A stretch of 64,000 nt of DNA from Bin107 sp965221655 (lineage in GTDB: Bacteria > UBA8248), in NCBI GenBank assembly GCA_965221655.1, contig OZ244906.1, positions 434,001 through 498,000 of the forward strand, in the 5' to 3' direction. The number at the start of each line of letters is the position of its first letter. Positions within the stretch are counted from its first letter, which is position 1. Of the stretch, positions 7,811 through 16,473 are shown piece after piece. Below the pieces are notes generated by a model. It was not told the DNA's origin. It worked only from the letters and a program-made list of their open reading frames with translations, and made no database searches. The position numbers were made by a program, and so were the translations under genes.

Positions 7811-9220
7811 CTACTTGTTTGGAAGGGCGGCGAAGAGATTCGTATCTTTTCGTTTCAATAGGAAGAGTATGGAGGAATCATCGAGGCGGGCTTTTTCGAT
7901 GATCAACTGAAATTCTTCCATTGTTTTTACAGGCTCGTGATTCACCTCTTTGATTTCGTCCCCTGGCTTGATGCCAGTCAGTTCGGCTATCCCGCCACGC
8001 AGAATCGAGGAGACTACGAGCTTGTTCCTCCCGTAGGGCAACCCGAAACGCTGGGCAAGGTGTGGAGTAAGAACCTCTACTTTCATCCCCATGTAGGTGT
8101 GGTCGGACGCGCTTCGGACAAGGGGTGCTTCGGGCCGACTTCCCATGCGTACATATACGGTCATCAGACGCTTGTTGCGGTAATATTTCACCGAAACGAG
8201 AGAATCCGGCTTGGTGCGGGCGACCATGCGGATAAGACTTTGCCAGGTGCTGACCGGTTTGCCGTCGAACTCAACGACCACGTCTCCTCTGCGTAAGCCC
8301 CCGCGATAAGCAGGGCCGGCACGCAAGACTTCGGTGAGCTTGGCGCCTTCAAAGCGCCCAAGGCCCAGGTTTCGTCCCTCTTCTCGGGGGACTTCTGTTA
8401 TGGATGCACCTAGCCGCCCCCGTACCGGATACCCTTTGTGTCGCAGAGAATCGATGACGGTTTTTGCCTGATTGATCGGAATGGCAAAGCCGATTCCCAA
8501 ACTCCAGGCGCGCGAGCCGCTGGAGAACACTGCCGTATTGATACCGATGACGACGCCTTTCGCGTCGGCGAGAGGGCCGCCTGAGTTGCCTGGGTTTATT
8601 GAGGCGTCAGTTTGGATGTATTCATCGAAAGGGCTCTCTTTCAAATCCCGGCCCGTGGCGCTTACAACTCCTACAGATACCGAATTCGCCAAGCCGAAGG
8701 GGCTGCCGATTGCTAATACCCATTGACCGACGTCTATTTTGTCGGAATCGCCGAGAGGCGCCACCCGCAGTTTTTGGGTTGGTTTTATCTCGAGCAGAGC
8801 AAGGTCCGTCTTGTCGTCTACGCCGAGTAGACGGGCCGAGAATTCTTCCCCTCCATAGAGTGTGACAAGAATTTCTTGCGCGCTCTTCACGACGTGGTGG
8901 TTCGTCAAGATGTGCCCTTCCGCCGAGACGACGATTCCGGCGCCCACGTTATAGTGTCCGCTGAAGGGCACCTTCCCTTGATCGAAAAGGGGAGGATTGT
9001 CTTTGCGACGGTCTCTGCCAAAAAGGTTGAGCAAAGGGGTTTGGCCCGTGTCTCTGGGTTTTGCACGAATATGGACAACGGAAGGCTGGAGTTTCCTGAC
9101 TGCGTTGACGATCAGACGACTGCCGAAGGGGTGTGTTGTTGCCATCGATGCGGAGGGTACGCACGATGAGAAAGCGCACAATAAACAGAAGAAAATGGTC
9201 TGTAGATTACGACATCGCAT
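7811..9220 (-). CDS. degP: HtrA/DegP-type periplasmic serine protease
   Basis: Secreted serine protease/chaperone, 469 residues. An N-terminal signal peptide (hydrophobic at about 8-22) is followed by a likely cleavage near residue 27. The trypsin-like domain shows His in LTNHHVVKS (about 107), Asp in DDKTDLALLEI (about 138) and Ser in NPGNSGGPLAD (about 212). Two PDZ domains follow (GLRRGDVVVEFDGKPV about 305-320; IKPGDEIKEVNHEPV about 425-440). In the family this degrades misfolded envelope proteins. It is divergent from lepA with a 283-bp spacer and belongs to the low-GC block. DegQ or MucD would be equally acceptable names. Confidence 0.93.
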   Translation of the reverse strand: MRCRNLQTIFFCLLCAFSSCVPSASMATTHPFGSRLIVNAVRKLQPSVVHIRAKPRDTGQTPLLNLFGRDRRKDNPPLFDQGKVPFSGHYNVGAGIVVSAEGHILTNHHVVKSAQEILVTLYGGEEFSARLLGVDDKTDLALLEIKPTQKLRVAPLGDSDKIDVGQWVLAIGSPFGLANSVSVGVVSATGRDLKESPFDEYIQTDASINPGNSGGPLADAKGVVIGINTAVFSSGSRAWSLGIGFAIPINQAKTVIDSLRHKGYPVRGRLGASITEVPREEGRNLGLGRFEGAKLTEVLRAGPAYRGGLRRGDVVVEFDGKPVSTWQSLIRMVARTKPDSLVSVKYYRNKRLMTVYVRMGSRPEAPLVRSASDHTYMGMKVEVLTPHLAQRFGLPYGRNKLVVSSILRGGIAELTGIKPGDEIKEVNHEPVKTMEEFQLIIEKARLDDSSILFLLKRKDTNLFAALPNK

Positions 9221-9319
9221 GGCCGATTACATCCTGGGCTCGGGTCTGATATGCGCATAAACGGCTGAAGCACTGCCCTGTTCACATGCTAGCATCGTGT
9301 ATTCCCCGGAGCAATCAAT

Positions 9320-9349
9320 TTGACCGGGACTGAATAACTCTGGTATAGC
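9320..9349 (+). promoter_or_regulatory. Candidate promoter for lepA-lepB
   Basis: TTGACC at 9320-9325, 18-bp spacer, TATAGC at 9344-9349, in the divergent gap between the protease gene and lepA. A second -10-like TATAGT at 9402-9407 lacks a good -35. Confidence 0.45.
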
Positions 9350-9503
9350 GTTTGCGCCCGGTGGGGAGAATTCAGAAGGTTCGTCGAACGCGGCTTTCTG
9401 TTATAGTGCCAGCGGAGCCCGTAGGCCGAGCACGATTTTCAGAGCGAACCCCGCGGTTGTGGCATCTGCGCCCATTGCCTTCCCAGAGAGATTTCTTCTG
9501 ACC

Positions 9504-11306
9504 GTGACCACCGAGAAAATCAGAAATTTTTCCATTATCGCACATATAGATCACGGCAAATCCACCTTGGCTGATCGGATTTTGGAAATGACGGGTGCGC
9601 TTTCGAAACGCGAGATGTCTTCTCAGTTTTTGGATTCCATGGCTTTGGAACAGGAGCGGGGCATTACCATCAAGGCGGCGACGGTTCGCATACTTTATCA
9701 GTCGGTTCAGGGCGAAGAATATGTTTTCAACCTCATCGATACGCCTGGTCATGTGGATTTCAGCTATGAGGTTTCCAGAAGTCTAAATGCTTGCGAGGGC
9801 GCTTTGTTGTTGGTTGACGCCACACAGGGTATCCAGGCGCAAACGATGGCGAACGCGTACCTAGCCCTAGAGCAGGATTTGACCATTATACCGGTGATAA
9901 ACAAAATTGATTTACCCGCGGCCGACCCCGAGCGTGTAATGAAGCAAGTCGAAGACGTGATTGGAATTTCAGCGGAAGAATGTCTGCTGGTAAGTGCAAA
10001 GCAAGGAAAGGGAGTGGAAGCGCTACTCGAGGCAATTGTAGAGAGAATTCCGCCTCCGAGCGGAGAAGCGCAAGACCCTGTGCGAGGGCTGGTGATAGAT
10101 TCTTGGTATGACTCCTACCGGGGAGCCATCCCCTTGTTCCGGATGTTCGATGGAACCGTTCGCAAAGGTGACGTCGTCAGATTCATGTCGACCGGCGAAG
10201 AATATCAAGTTTTGAATTTGAGTATATTTACGCCGCATGAGGTGAAAGTGCATGAAATCGGGCCGGGCGACGTTGGTATATTGTCGGCTTCGATACGTGA
10301 GGTAAGCGATACCCGCGTGGGCGACACTATCACGCTCGCACAAAAGCCTGCGGCCGAGGCCATACAGGGTTTTCAGGAACCCAAGGCAATGGTGTACAGC
10401 GGTTTGTATGCGGCGGACAGCGCCGAATACGAAGACTTGAGAACCGCGCTTGAGAAACTCAGACTGAATGATTCGGCCTTCACGTACGAACCCGAGACTT
10501 CGATTGCTCTGGGGTTCGGTTTCAGATGTGGTTTTCTGGGTCTCCTGCATATGGAGATTATCCGGGAGAGATTGGAACGCGAATATAACCTCACGCTCAT
10601 CATTACAGCACCGACGGTGATTTTTCGCGTTTTGCTCAGTGATTCGAGCGTCGAGGAAATCGACAGCCCGGCGAAGTTGCCTGAGCTCTCGAGGATTGAG
10701 GCGATCGAAGAACCATTCATTCTAGGCACGATCCTCGTGCCCTCCGAATATGTAGGCCCCGTTCTCAAATTGGCGCAGGAGAAACGCGGCATACAGCGGT
10801 CGATGGAATATCTCGATTCCAACACGGTACAAATCGTTTATGAACTGCCCTTCAGCGAAATTCTTTTTGATTTTTACGATAAGCTGAAATCCGTTTCCCG
10901 CGGATACGCGAGTTTCGACTACGAGCATCTCGATTACCGCTCGGCAGAGGTCGTGAAGCTCGACGTCCTGTTGAACGGACAACCGATAGACCCATTTTCG
11001 ACAATCATCCACAAGGAGAAGGCTTACTACCATGGCCGAGCGCTGGTCCAGAAGATGAAAGAAATTATCCCCAGGCAAATGTTCGAAGTAATCATTCAGG
11101 CCGCAGTCGGTAACCGGGTCATTGCACGGGAGACGATTCGGGCGTTGCGCAAGGACGTTACGGCGAAATGTTATGGAGGCGACATTACCCGGAAGCGAAA
11201 ACTCCTGGAAAAACAGCGCGAAGGCAAGAAACGGATGAAGAACATAGGCACGGTCGAAGTGCCGCAGGAAGCCTTCATGGCGGTTTTGGACGTGGGTAGG
11301 GATTAA
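9504..11306 (+). CDS. lepA: Elongation factor 4 (LepA GTPase)
   Basis: Ribosome-associated translational GTPase. Starting at GTG 9504 gives 600 residues beginning MTTEKIRNFSIIAHIDHGK, matching the family length and N-terminus. A GTG at 9459 would add 15 residues and has no better ribosome-binding site. The G domain has AHIDHGKST (G1), ERGITIKA (G2), DTPGHVDF (G3), NKIDLP (G4) and SAKQGKG (G5). The LepA-specific C-terminal domain ends in KRKLLEKQREGKKRMK. It lies 2 bases ahead of lepB, the widespread lepA-lepB pairing. Hand counts on two 60-base stretches gave 35 and 48 percent GC, much lower than lepB. Confidence 0.97.
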   Translation: MTTEKIRNFSIIAHIDHGKSTLADRILEMTGALSKREMSSQFLDSMALEQERGITIKAATVRILYQSVQGEEYVFNLIDTPGHVDFSYEVSRSLNACEGALLLVDATQGIQAQTMANAYLALEQDLTIIPVINKIDLPAADPERVMKQVEDVIGISAEECLLVSAKQGKGVEALLEAIVERIPPPSGEAQDPVRGLVIDSWYDSYRGAIPLFRMFDGTVRKGDVVRFMSTGEEYQVLNLSIFTPHEVKVHEIGPGDVGILSASIREVSDTRVGDTITLAQKPAAEAIQGFQEPKAMVYSGLYAADSAEYEDLRTALEKLRLNDSAFTYEPETSIALGFGFRCGFLGLLHMEIIRERLEREYNLTLIITAPTVIFRVLLSDSSVEEIDSPAKLPELSRIEAIEEPFILGTILVPSEYVGPVLKLAQEKRGIQRSMEYLDSNTVQIVYELPFSEILFDFYDKLKSVSRGYASFDYEHLDYRSAEVVKLDVLLNGQPIDPFSTIIHKEKAYYHGRALVQKMKEIIPRQMFEVIIQAAVGNRVIARETIRALRKDVTAKCYGGDITRKRKLLEKQREGKKRMKNIGTVEVPQEAFMAVLDVGRD

Positions 11307-11308
11307 AC

Positions 11309-12028
11309 GTGTCGGATGCAGGCTCGGCGAAGCGAGGGCGCAAGCGCAAGTCGAAATCGACGTTTCGTGAATACACGGAGGCGATCGTCATCGCCTTGCT
11401 GCTGGCCCTGTTCGTTCGTACCTTCGTGGTGCAGGCGTTCAAGATACCCTCGGGTTCGATGGAAAATACCCTGCTGGTCGGCGATCACATACTTGTCAAC
11501 AAGTTCATCTACTGGTTTCGAGCACCCAGGCGTGGGGACATCATCGTTTTTCGTTTTCCCATGGACGAGCGACGTGATTTCATCAAGCGCGTGATTGCCT
11601 TGCCGGGGGAGGAGGTGATGGTGCGCGGGAAAAAAATTTATATCGACTGTCCCACCCCGAAAGCCCCTGGGGGTTGCGAGCCGCTCGATGAGAAATATGT
11701 CTCCTTCAAGCCCAACGGCGCCGCCCTCGGCCTCGAGAGCAACTGGGGACCCCGCAAGGTGCCCCCGAACCATCTGTTCATGCTGGGAGACAACCGCAAC
11801 AACAGCCAGGACAGCCGTTTTTGGGGCTTTTTGGAGATGGGCGAACCCCTGGGCCACGTGCCCATCCGTTTCGCGGGTTTTTCCTTCGGCTTGCCCTTTC
11901 CCTGCTCCATATGGTCCGCACCCTGCTGGGACGACAAGATTCGTGGCTCCGCTTTCATGATCTACTGGTCCTGGAATGCCGTTTCGGGTTCGCCCCGCTG
12001 GGCGCGGCTGGGTGACCTCCTCTGGTAA
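11309..12028 (+). CDS. lepB: Signal peptidase I
   Basis: Membrane-bound serine protease that removes signal peptides from exported proteins, 239 residues. A basic N-terminus is followed by one membrane segment (about 24-42). The catalytic Ser50 lies in IPSGSMENTL and the catalytic Lys93 in FIKRVIALPGE. The conserved GDNRNNSQDSR box is near residue 158. It has a single TM anchor, not the two of E. coli LepB. GTG start at 11309, two bases after lepA. GC returns to the window's high value in this gene. It is convergent with the glycosyltransferase gene, 20 bases apart. Confidence 0.96.
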   Translation: MSDAGSAKRGRKRKSKSTFREYTEAIVIALLLALFVRTFVVQAFKIPSGSMENTLLVGDHILVNKFIYWFRAPRRGDIIVFRFPMDERRDFIKRVIALPGEEVMVRGKKIYIDCPTPKAPGGCEPLDEKYVSFKPNGAALGLESNWGPRKVPPNHLFMLGDNRNNSQDSRFWGFLEMGEPLGHVPIRFAGFSFGLPFPCSIWSAPCWDDKIRGSAFMIYWSWNAVSGSPRWARLGDLLW

Positions 12029-12048
12029 ATGTTTGTTTTCATAGGGTT

Positions 12049-12945
12049 TCATCCTTTGCCCACGCTGCTCCGTATTTCCTCCCATCGAACGCAGCGCGTG
12101 CCGGCACCCACGGGCCGCCACATCTGCATGTCGGAAGCGGGACCGTACAACACGGTGGTGGATGGAGCATAGAGAGAAGCCAGGTGGGAGACCCCCGAAT
12201 CCCCGCCGATATAAGTAGAACACATTGAAAACAAGGCACTTAAAGTTTCGGGTCCAACCCCTCTCAGAACCGGAACGGGCGTGCCCCAGGCGTGCAGGAA
12301 CGCAGCACAAGCCGCCGCGTCCGCAGGGCCTTCCACTACGCTGGGCCGATGCCCCGTTTCTTGTTCGTATCTGCGTCCCGCCTCGGTGAGAATCTCGGGT
12401 GGCACCCATTTTTCTCGCCCCCCGCCCCCCGGATGCAAAACAAAGAATTTTGAATATGTCAATTCGTTTATTATTAATATCTTATGGGCATCACCTGAAT
12501 TTTTAGGTGAGGGATGTAATTTGACTTCCTCCAGAGGAGGTGTGTCTGAATACCACCACGGCCGCATTGTCCACGCACAGACGTGCACGCCCGGCGGGGG
12601 CAGTGGCGCGTGAATCCGGCATCGTTCCAATCCTTTCATTTTCAGTCTTTTGCGGAGTTCTCCGGATATGTCCGCGCTGTAGAACACACACGTATCATAG
12701 GTGGCGAGGAGCTGGGAGAGGGCGTCGTCCGCCCGGGGTTGCGCGTTATATAGGAGGTGGAAGGGAGGTGCGCCGCCGTCGAGAATTTCGTCGATCACTC
12801 CTGCGTCGAGAAGTGGGGCGGCATAGGCGGGGTGCGCTGCCAGGATGATGCGAGCGCTCGGGAAACAATCTCGTAACCTCATGAATAACAAACACATGAG
12901 GAGGGTGTCTCCGAACGCTCCCATCCGATAGACGAGAATCTTCAA
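12049..12945 (-). CDS. Glycosyltransferase family 9 (heptosyltransferase-like)
   Basis: 298 residues with the family 9 N-terminus MKILVYRMGAFGDTLLMCLL and the C-terminal motif YIGGDSGVSHLASLYAPSTTVLYGP, which binds the nucleotide-sugar in ADP-heptose:LPS heptosyltransferases. FFVLHPGGGGREKWVPPE in the middle also fits. A cytoplasmic, membrane-associated role in LPS inner-core assembly is inferred; the exact acceptor cannot be told. It follows rsmA on the same strand with a 3-base gap, so the pair is probably one transcript. A gmhA gene for heptose precursor synthesis is at 60064. Confidence 0.85.
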   Translation of the reverse strand: MKILVYRMGAFGDTLLMCLLFMRLRDCFPSARIILAAHPAYAAPLLDAGVIDEILDGGAPPFHLLYNAQPRADDALSQLLATYDTCVFYSADISGELRKRLKMKGLERCRIHAPLPPPGVHVCAWTMRPWWYSDTPPLEEVKLHPSPKNSGDAHKILIINELTYSKFFVLHPGGGGREKWVPPEILTEAGRRYEQETGHRPSVVEGPADAAACAAFLHAWGTPVPVLRGVGPETLSALFSMCSTYIGGDSGVSHLASLYAPSTTVLYGPASDMQMWRPVGAGTRCVRWEEIRSSVGKG

Positions 12946-12948
12946 CGT

Positions 12949-13776
12949 CTATGGGGCCCCTGAATGGCGTTCCAGAGCGCGCGTGATACGGGCGAATTCC
13001 TGTGCGCTCAGGGTTTCCGCGCGGCGGGCGGGGTCGATTCCGGCTTGTTCGAGAATCTTTCGGAGGGCCTCGGGTGTGTATGCTCCAGAATCTCTTAGCC
13101 CTATTGAATTCAATGATTTGAAATTGTTGAGCAGTGTTTTGCGGCGGTGTGCGAAACCTGCCTGGACGACCCGGAAGTAGAGATTCTCATCCCCCACCTC
13201 CACTTGGGGCTTCTCCCTGGCCTCGAATCTTACGATGGCGGAATCCACCTGGGGCGGCGGGCGAAACGCACCCGGCGGCACCACCTGGCACAGGCGCACC
13301 TGGTAGCGATAGCCCACCCGCAGGGTGAGAGATCCGTAGTCCTTCCCTCCCGGTTGGGCACACAGCCGCTCGCCCATCTCGCGTTGCACCATCAAGACCA
13401 TGAGGGGAAAAGTGGCATATTTTTCAATGGCTTGCAGAATGATATGGGTGGCCGTTTGGTACGGCAGGTTCGCCACCAGCTTCATCCTCGCGGGCAAGGC
13501 GTCATAGTCTAGGGCGAGTGCGTCGCCGTGGATGAGACGCAAGCGCTCGTGGGCACTTTCGAGTGCGCGGAGTGCGGGGATGAGAGCGCGGTCGATTTCC
13601 ACCCCGTGGACGCACGCGCCGGCTTCGAGCAAAAAGCGCGTGAGCGCGCCTTCGCCCACCCCGATTTCCAGCACATCCTCACCGGGAGAAATTTCTCCCA
13701 AATCAATGATTTGCGCAAGAAACCTCTTCTCGTGCAAGAAGTGTTGGCCGAGTTTTCTGCGAGAGGGCTTCGTCAT
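12949..13776 (-). CDS. rsmA: 16S rRNA dimethyladenosine transferase
   Basis: Methylates two adjacent adenines near the 3' end of 16S rRNA (KsgA). ATG 13776 gives 275 residues starting MTKPSRRKLGQHFLHEK, the normal N-terminus; the frame stays open 27 bases further upstream but nothing supports that start. SAM-binding motif I is VLEIGVGEGALT (about 38), GVEID follows, and the catalytic NLPYQTATHI is near residue 107. The C-terminal domain shows PPPQVDSAIVRF. It leads the glycosyltransferase gene. Its upstream region contains the inverted phased A-tract repeat. Confidence 0.96.
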   Translation of the reverse strand: MTKPSRRKLGQHFLHEKRFLAQIIDLGEISPGEDVLEIGVGEGALTRFLLEAGACVHGVEIDRALIPALRALESAHERLRLIHGDALALDYDALPARMKLVANLPYQTATHIILQAIEKYATFPLMVLMVQREMGERLCAQPGGKDYGSLTLRVGYRYQVRLCQVVPPGAFRPPPQVDSAIVRFEAREKPQVEVGDENLYFRVVQAGFAHRRKTLLNNFKSLNSIGLRDSGAYTPEALRKILEQAGIDPARRAETLSAQEFARITRALERHSGAP

Positions 13777-13854
13777 GCGCCACCGGATTCGGGCGAACCC
13801 CAAGGTTTTGTCGTTGATGTCGTTTCACTTCGTTCGGTGCTGAAAGCAGCTCTG

Positions 13855-13955
13855 AATTTTCCAGGTTTTCCCGGGTTTTCCCGCGTTTTCCCGGGTTTTA
13901 CCGGGTTTCGTTTTTTATGTTTGCTCCCGCTTTTGGGAAGAGTTGCGCCCGCACC
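13855..13955 (-). repeat. Phased A-tract repeat, copy 2 (inverted)
   Basis: On the plus strand T4 tracts begin at 13857, 13866, 13876, 13886 and 13896, then T3 at 13906 and T6 at 13911. Read on the minus strand these are units of GGGAAAACCC, as in copy 1 at 1208-1305, followed upstream by the shared CCCAAAAGCGGGA flank at about 13930-13940. In its own orientation it lies about 80 bases upstream of rsmA. The rest of 13777-14218 shows only a candidate icd promoter. Confidence 0.8.
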
Positions 13956-14157
13956 GGCAAATCGATTGCAACCTACCAGAGTTCGCCTTCGGGTTCCACG
14001 TGAATGCGCGCTTCCGCCGCAGACGGCAAATCTTCTCCCTGAAGGCTGGCGTCGAACGCGGGGACGTGATATGCAGGGGGCGACGAAATTCGCTCGTGAA
14101 ATCAGCGCCGCGTTTATCCCGCAAATGCTTGCGGAGCCGCTTGGGCGATCTGAACAC

Positions 14158-14188
14158 TTGACCCGCATTTTCTGCGAGAGCGTATTCT
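14158..14188 (+). promoter_or_regulatory. Candidate promoter for icd
   Basis: TTGACC at 14158-14163 and TATTCT at 14183-14188 with a long 19-bp spacer. It ends 30 bases before the icd ATG, which has RBS AAGGAGAGA. Confidence 0.4.
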
Positions 14189-14218
14189 CGCGCGACGAAA
14201 CTTCAAGGAGAGAGTTGC

Positions 14219-15472
14219 ATGAGCATTGCATTCGACAAACTCGAGGCACCGAAGCAGGGAACGCGCATTACCTTCGTGGAAGACAAGCTGCAAATACCCG
14301 ACGACCCCATCGTCTGCTACGTGCGGGGCGACGGCATCGGCGTGGACATCACGCCCGTGATGAAGGACGTGGTCGACGCCGCCGTGGCCAAGGCGTTCGG
14401 CGGTGCCAGGCGCATCGAATGGTTCCGCGTCATGGCGGGCGAGGACGCCATGGAGACCTACGGCGAACTGATGCCCGACGAGACCATGGAGGCGATTCGC
14501 CATTACTACTTCGCCATCAAGGGTCCTCTCTATACCCCCATCGGCGGCGGGTTCCGCAGCCTCAACGTCGCTTTCCGGCAGATGAACGACCTCTACGCCT
14601 GCGTGCGCCCCGTGCGCTACTTCCAGGGCGTGCCCTCGCCGATGGTGCATCCCGAGTGGGTGAACATGTGCATCTTCCGCGAGAATACCGAGGACGTCTA
14701 CGCGGGCATCGAGTGGGAGCTCGGCAGCGCGGAGGCGCAGAAGATGATTCGCTTCCTGAACGAGGAGATGGGCTGCAACGTGCGCGCGGACAGCGGCATC
14801 GGCGTCAAGCCCATCTCGGTGTTCGGCAGCGAGCGCATCGTCCGCAAGGCCATCGACTACGCCATCGCCCAGAACAAGAAGGTGCTCACGCTCGTCCACA
14901 AGGGCAACGTGCAGAAATACACCGAGGGCTCCTTCAAGGATTGGGGATACGACTTCCTTAAGCGCGAATACAGAGAGCACATCGTCACCGAGGAGGAGTT
15001 GTGGAGCGATGAATACGGCGGCGAGATGCCCGAGGGCAAGATACTCGTGAACGATCGCATCGCCGACAACATCTTTCAGCAAGTGCTCACGCGCCAGCGC
15101 GAGTACGAGGTGCTCGCCTGCACGAACTTGAACGGCGACTATCTCTCCGACGCCATTGCGGGCCAGGTCGGCGGCCTCGGCATGGCTCCGGGGGCGAACA
15201 TAGGCGACAAGATTCACTTCTACGAGCCCACCCACGGCACGGCGCCCAAATACGCGGGCAAGGACATGGTGAACCCGAGCAGCCTCATCCTCTCGGCCGT
15301 CATGATGCTCGAGGACATGGGCTGGCACGACGCCGCCGGCCTCATCGTCAAGGGCATCGAGGGCGCGATTCAGAAAAAGACGGTCACCTACGACCTGCAT
15401 CGCCAGATGGAGGGAGCGCAAAAGGTTTCTTGCTCCGGTTTCGGCAAGGCCATCATCGAGAACATGGAATAG
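14219..15472 (+). CDS. icd: Isocitrate dehydrogenase, NADP-dependent
   Basis: TCA-cycle oxidative decarboxylation of isocitrate to 2-oxoglutarate; 417 residues, close to the E. coli enzyme. The substrate site and regulatory serine are in GGGFRSLNVAFRQ (about 112-124), which matches the site phosphorylated by AceK in E. coli. The phosphate-binding Lys-Tyr pair in GTAPKYAGKDMVNP marks NADP use. Strong RBS AAGGAGAG before ATG 14219. First gene of a same-strand TCA cluster; mdh begins 19 bases after its stop. No aceK is seen in the window, so regulation by phosphorylation is only a possibility. Confidence 0.97.
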   Translation: MSIAFDKLEAPKQGTRITFVEDKLQIPDDPIVCYVRGDGIGVDITPVMKDVVDAAVAKAFGGARRIEWFRVMAGEDAMETYGELMPDETMEAIRHYYFAIKGPLYTPIGGGFRSLNVAFRQMNDLYACVRPVRYFQGVPSPMVHPEWVNMCIFRENTEDVYAGIEWELGSAEAQKMIRFLNEEMGCNVRADSGIGVKPISVFGSERIVRKAIDYAIAQNKKVLTLVHKGNVQKYTEGSFKDWGYDFLKREYREHIVTEEELWSDEYGGEMPEGKILVNDRIADNIFQQVLTRQREYEVLACTNLNGDYLSDAIAGQVGGLGMAPGANIGDKIHFYEPTHGTAPKYAGKDMVNPSSLILSAVMMLEDMGWHDAAGLIVKGIEGAIQKKTVTYDLHRQMEGAQKVSCSGFGKAIIENME

Positions 15473-15491
15473 CGAGGAGACGCAAAAAATC

Positions 15492-16421
15492 ATGGCAAGG
15501 CCAAAAATCACCATCGTGGGAGCGGGCAACGTGGGCGCCACGACGGCCCACTGGGCGGCGGCCAGGGAGTTGGGCGACATCGTGCTCATCGACATCATCG
15601 AGGGCGTGCCCCAGGGCAAGGCGCTCGATCTCTACGAGGCCGCGCCCGTGGAGGGGTTCGACTGCCGCGTCACGGGCACGAACGACTACGCGGACACCAA
15701 GGGTTCGGACATCGTGGTTGTCACGGCGGGCGTCGCCCGCAAGCCGGGCATGAGCCGCGATGATCTCATCAACATCAACGCAGGCATCGTCGGCTCCGTG
15801 ACGGACGAGATCGTCGCGCACTCTCCCGACTGCATACTGATCATCGTCTCGAACCCCCTCGACGTGATGGTCACCAAGGCGCACATGCAGTGCGGGTTCC
15901 CGCGCGAGCGCATCATGGGCATGGCGGGCGTGCTCGACAGCGCGCGCTTTCGGGCGTTCATCTCGATGGAGTTGAACGTCTCCGTCGAGGACATCACGGC
16001 CACCGTCCTCGGCGGACACGGGGACAGCATGGTGCCGCTGCCGCGCTACAGCACGGTTTCGGGCATTCCCATCACCGCGCTCATGGAGCCGGAACGCATC
16101 GAGGCGCTGGTGCAGAGAACGCGCGACGGCGGAGCGGAGATCGTGAACTACCTCAAGACGGGCAGCGCGTTCTACGCCCCCGGGGCGTCCATCGTGCAGA
16201 TGGTGGAATCCATCCTGAAGGACAAGAAGCGCATCCTCCCGTGCGCGGCCCTGCTTGCGGGCGAATACGGCCAGGAGGGCATCTTCATGGGTGTTCCCGC
16301 CAAGCTGGGCGCAGGCGGCATGGAGGAGGTGGTGGAGCTCGACCTCACGCCCGAGGAGAAGGCGGCGTTCGATGCGTCCGCCGCTCACGTGCGTGAACTG
16401 ATAAAGACTCTGGAATCCTGA
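15492..16421 (+). CDS. mdh: Malate dehydrogenase (LDH-like type)
   Basis: NAD-dependent oxidation of malate to oxaloacetate, 309 residues of the LDH-like MDH group. NAD motif GAGNVGATTA is at about 10. The substrate-specificity loop TAGVARKPGMSRDDL (about 79-93) carries the arginine typical of malate, not lactate, enzymes. The active-site histidine is in LGGHGDSMVPL (about 174). RBS GAGGAG sits a little far upstream. It lies between icd and the fumarase genes, so the product flow in the cluster is icd, then mdh and fumarase, then succinyl-CoA synthetase. Confidence 0.96.
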   Translation: MARPKITIVGAGNVGATTAHWAAARELGDIVLIDIIEGVPQGKALDLYEAAPVEGFDCRVTGTNDYADTKGSDIVVVTAGVARKPGMSRDDLININAGIVGSVTDEIVAHSPDCILIIVSNPLDVMVTKAHMQCGFPRERIMGMAGVLDSARFRAFISMELNVSVEDITATVLGGHGDSMVPLPRYSTVSGIPITALMEPERIEALVQRTRDGGAEIVNYLKTGSAFYAPGASIVQMVESILKDKKRILPCAALLAGEYGQEGIFMGVPAKLGAGGMEEVVELDLTPEEKAAFDASAAHVRELIKTLES

Positions 16422-16473
16422 TCGCGCCGCCAGACGTGCATCGACGGAACGAACGCCCAGGACGAGGCGGGTC

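Noticed and set aside
9459..9503. Upstream GTG start for lepA
   Set aside because: Would add 15 residues not typical of the family and has no ribosome-binding site; GTG 9504 gives the usual N-terminus and 600 residues.
2327..11306. Genomic island or prophage
   Set aside because: No integrase, transposase, att-like repeat or tRNA at the edges, and the block holds core genes such as lepA. Only the composition shift is kept as a finding.
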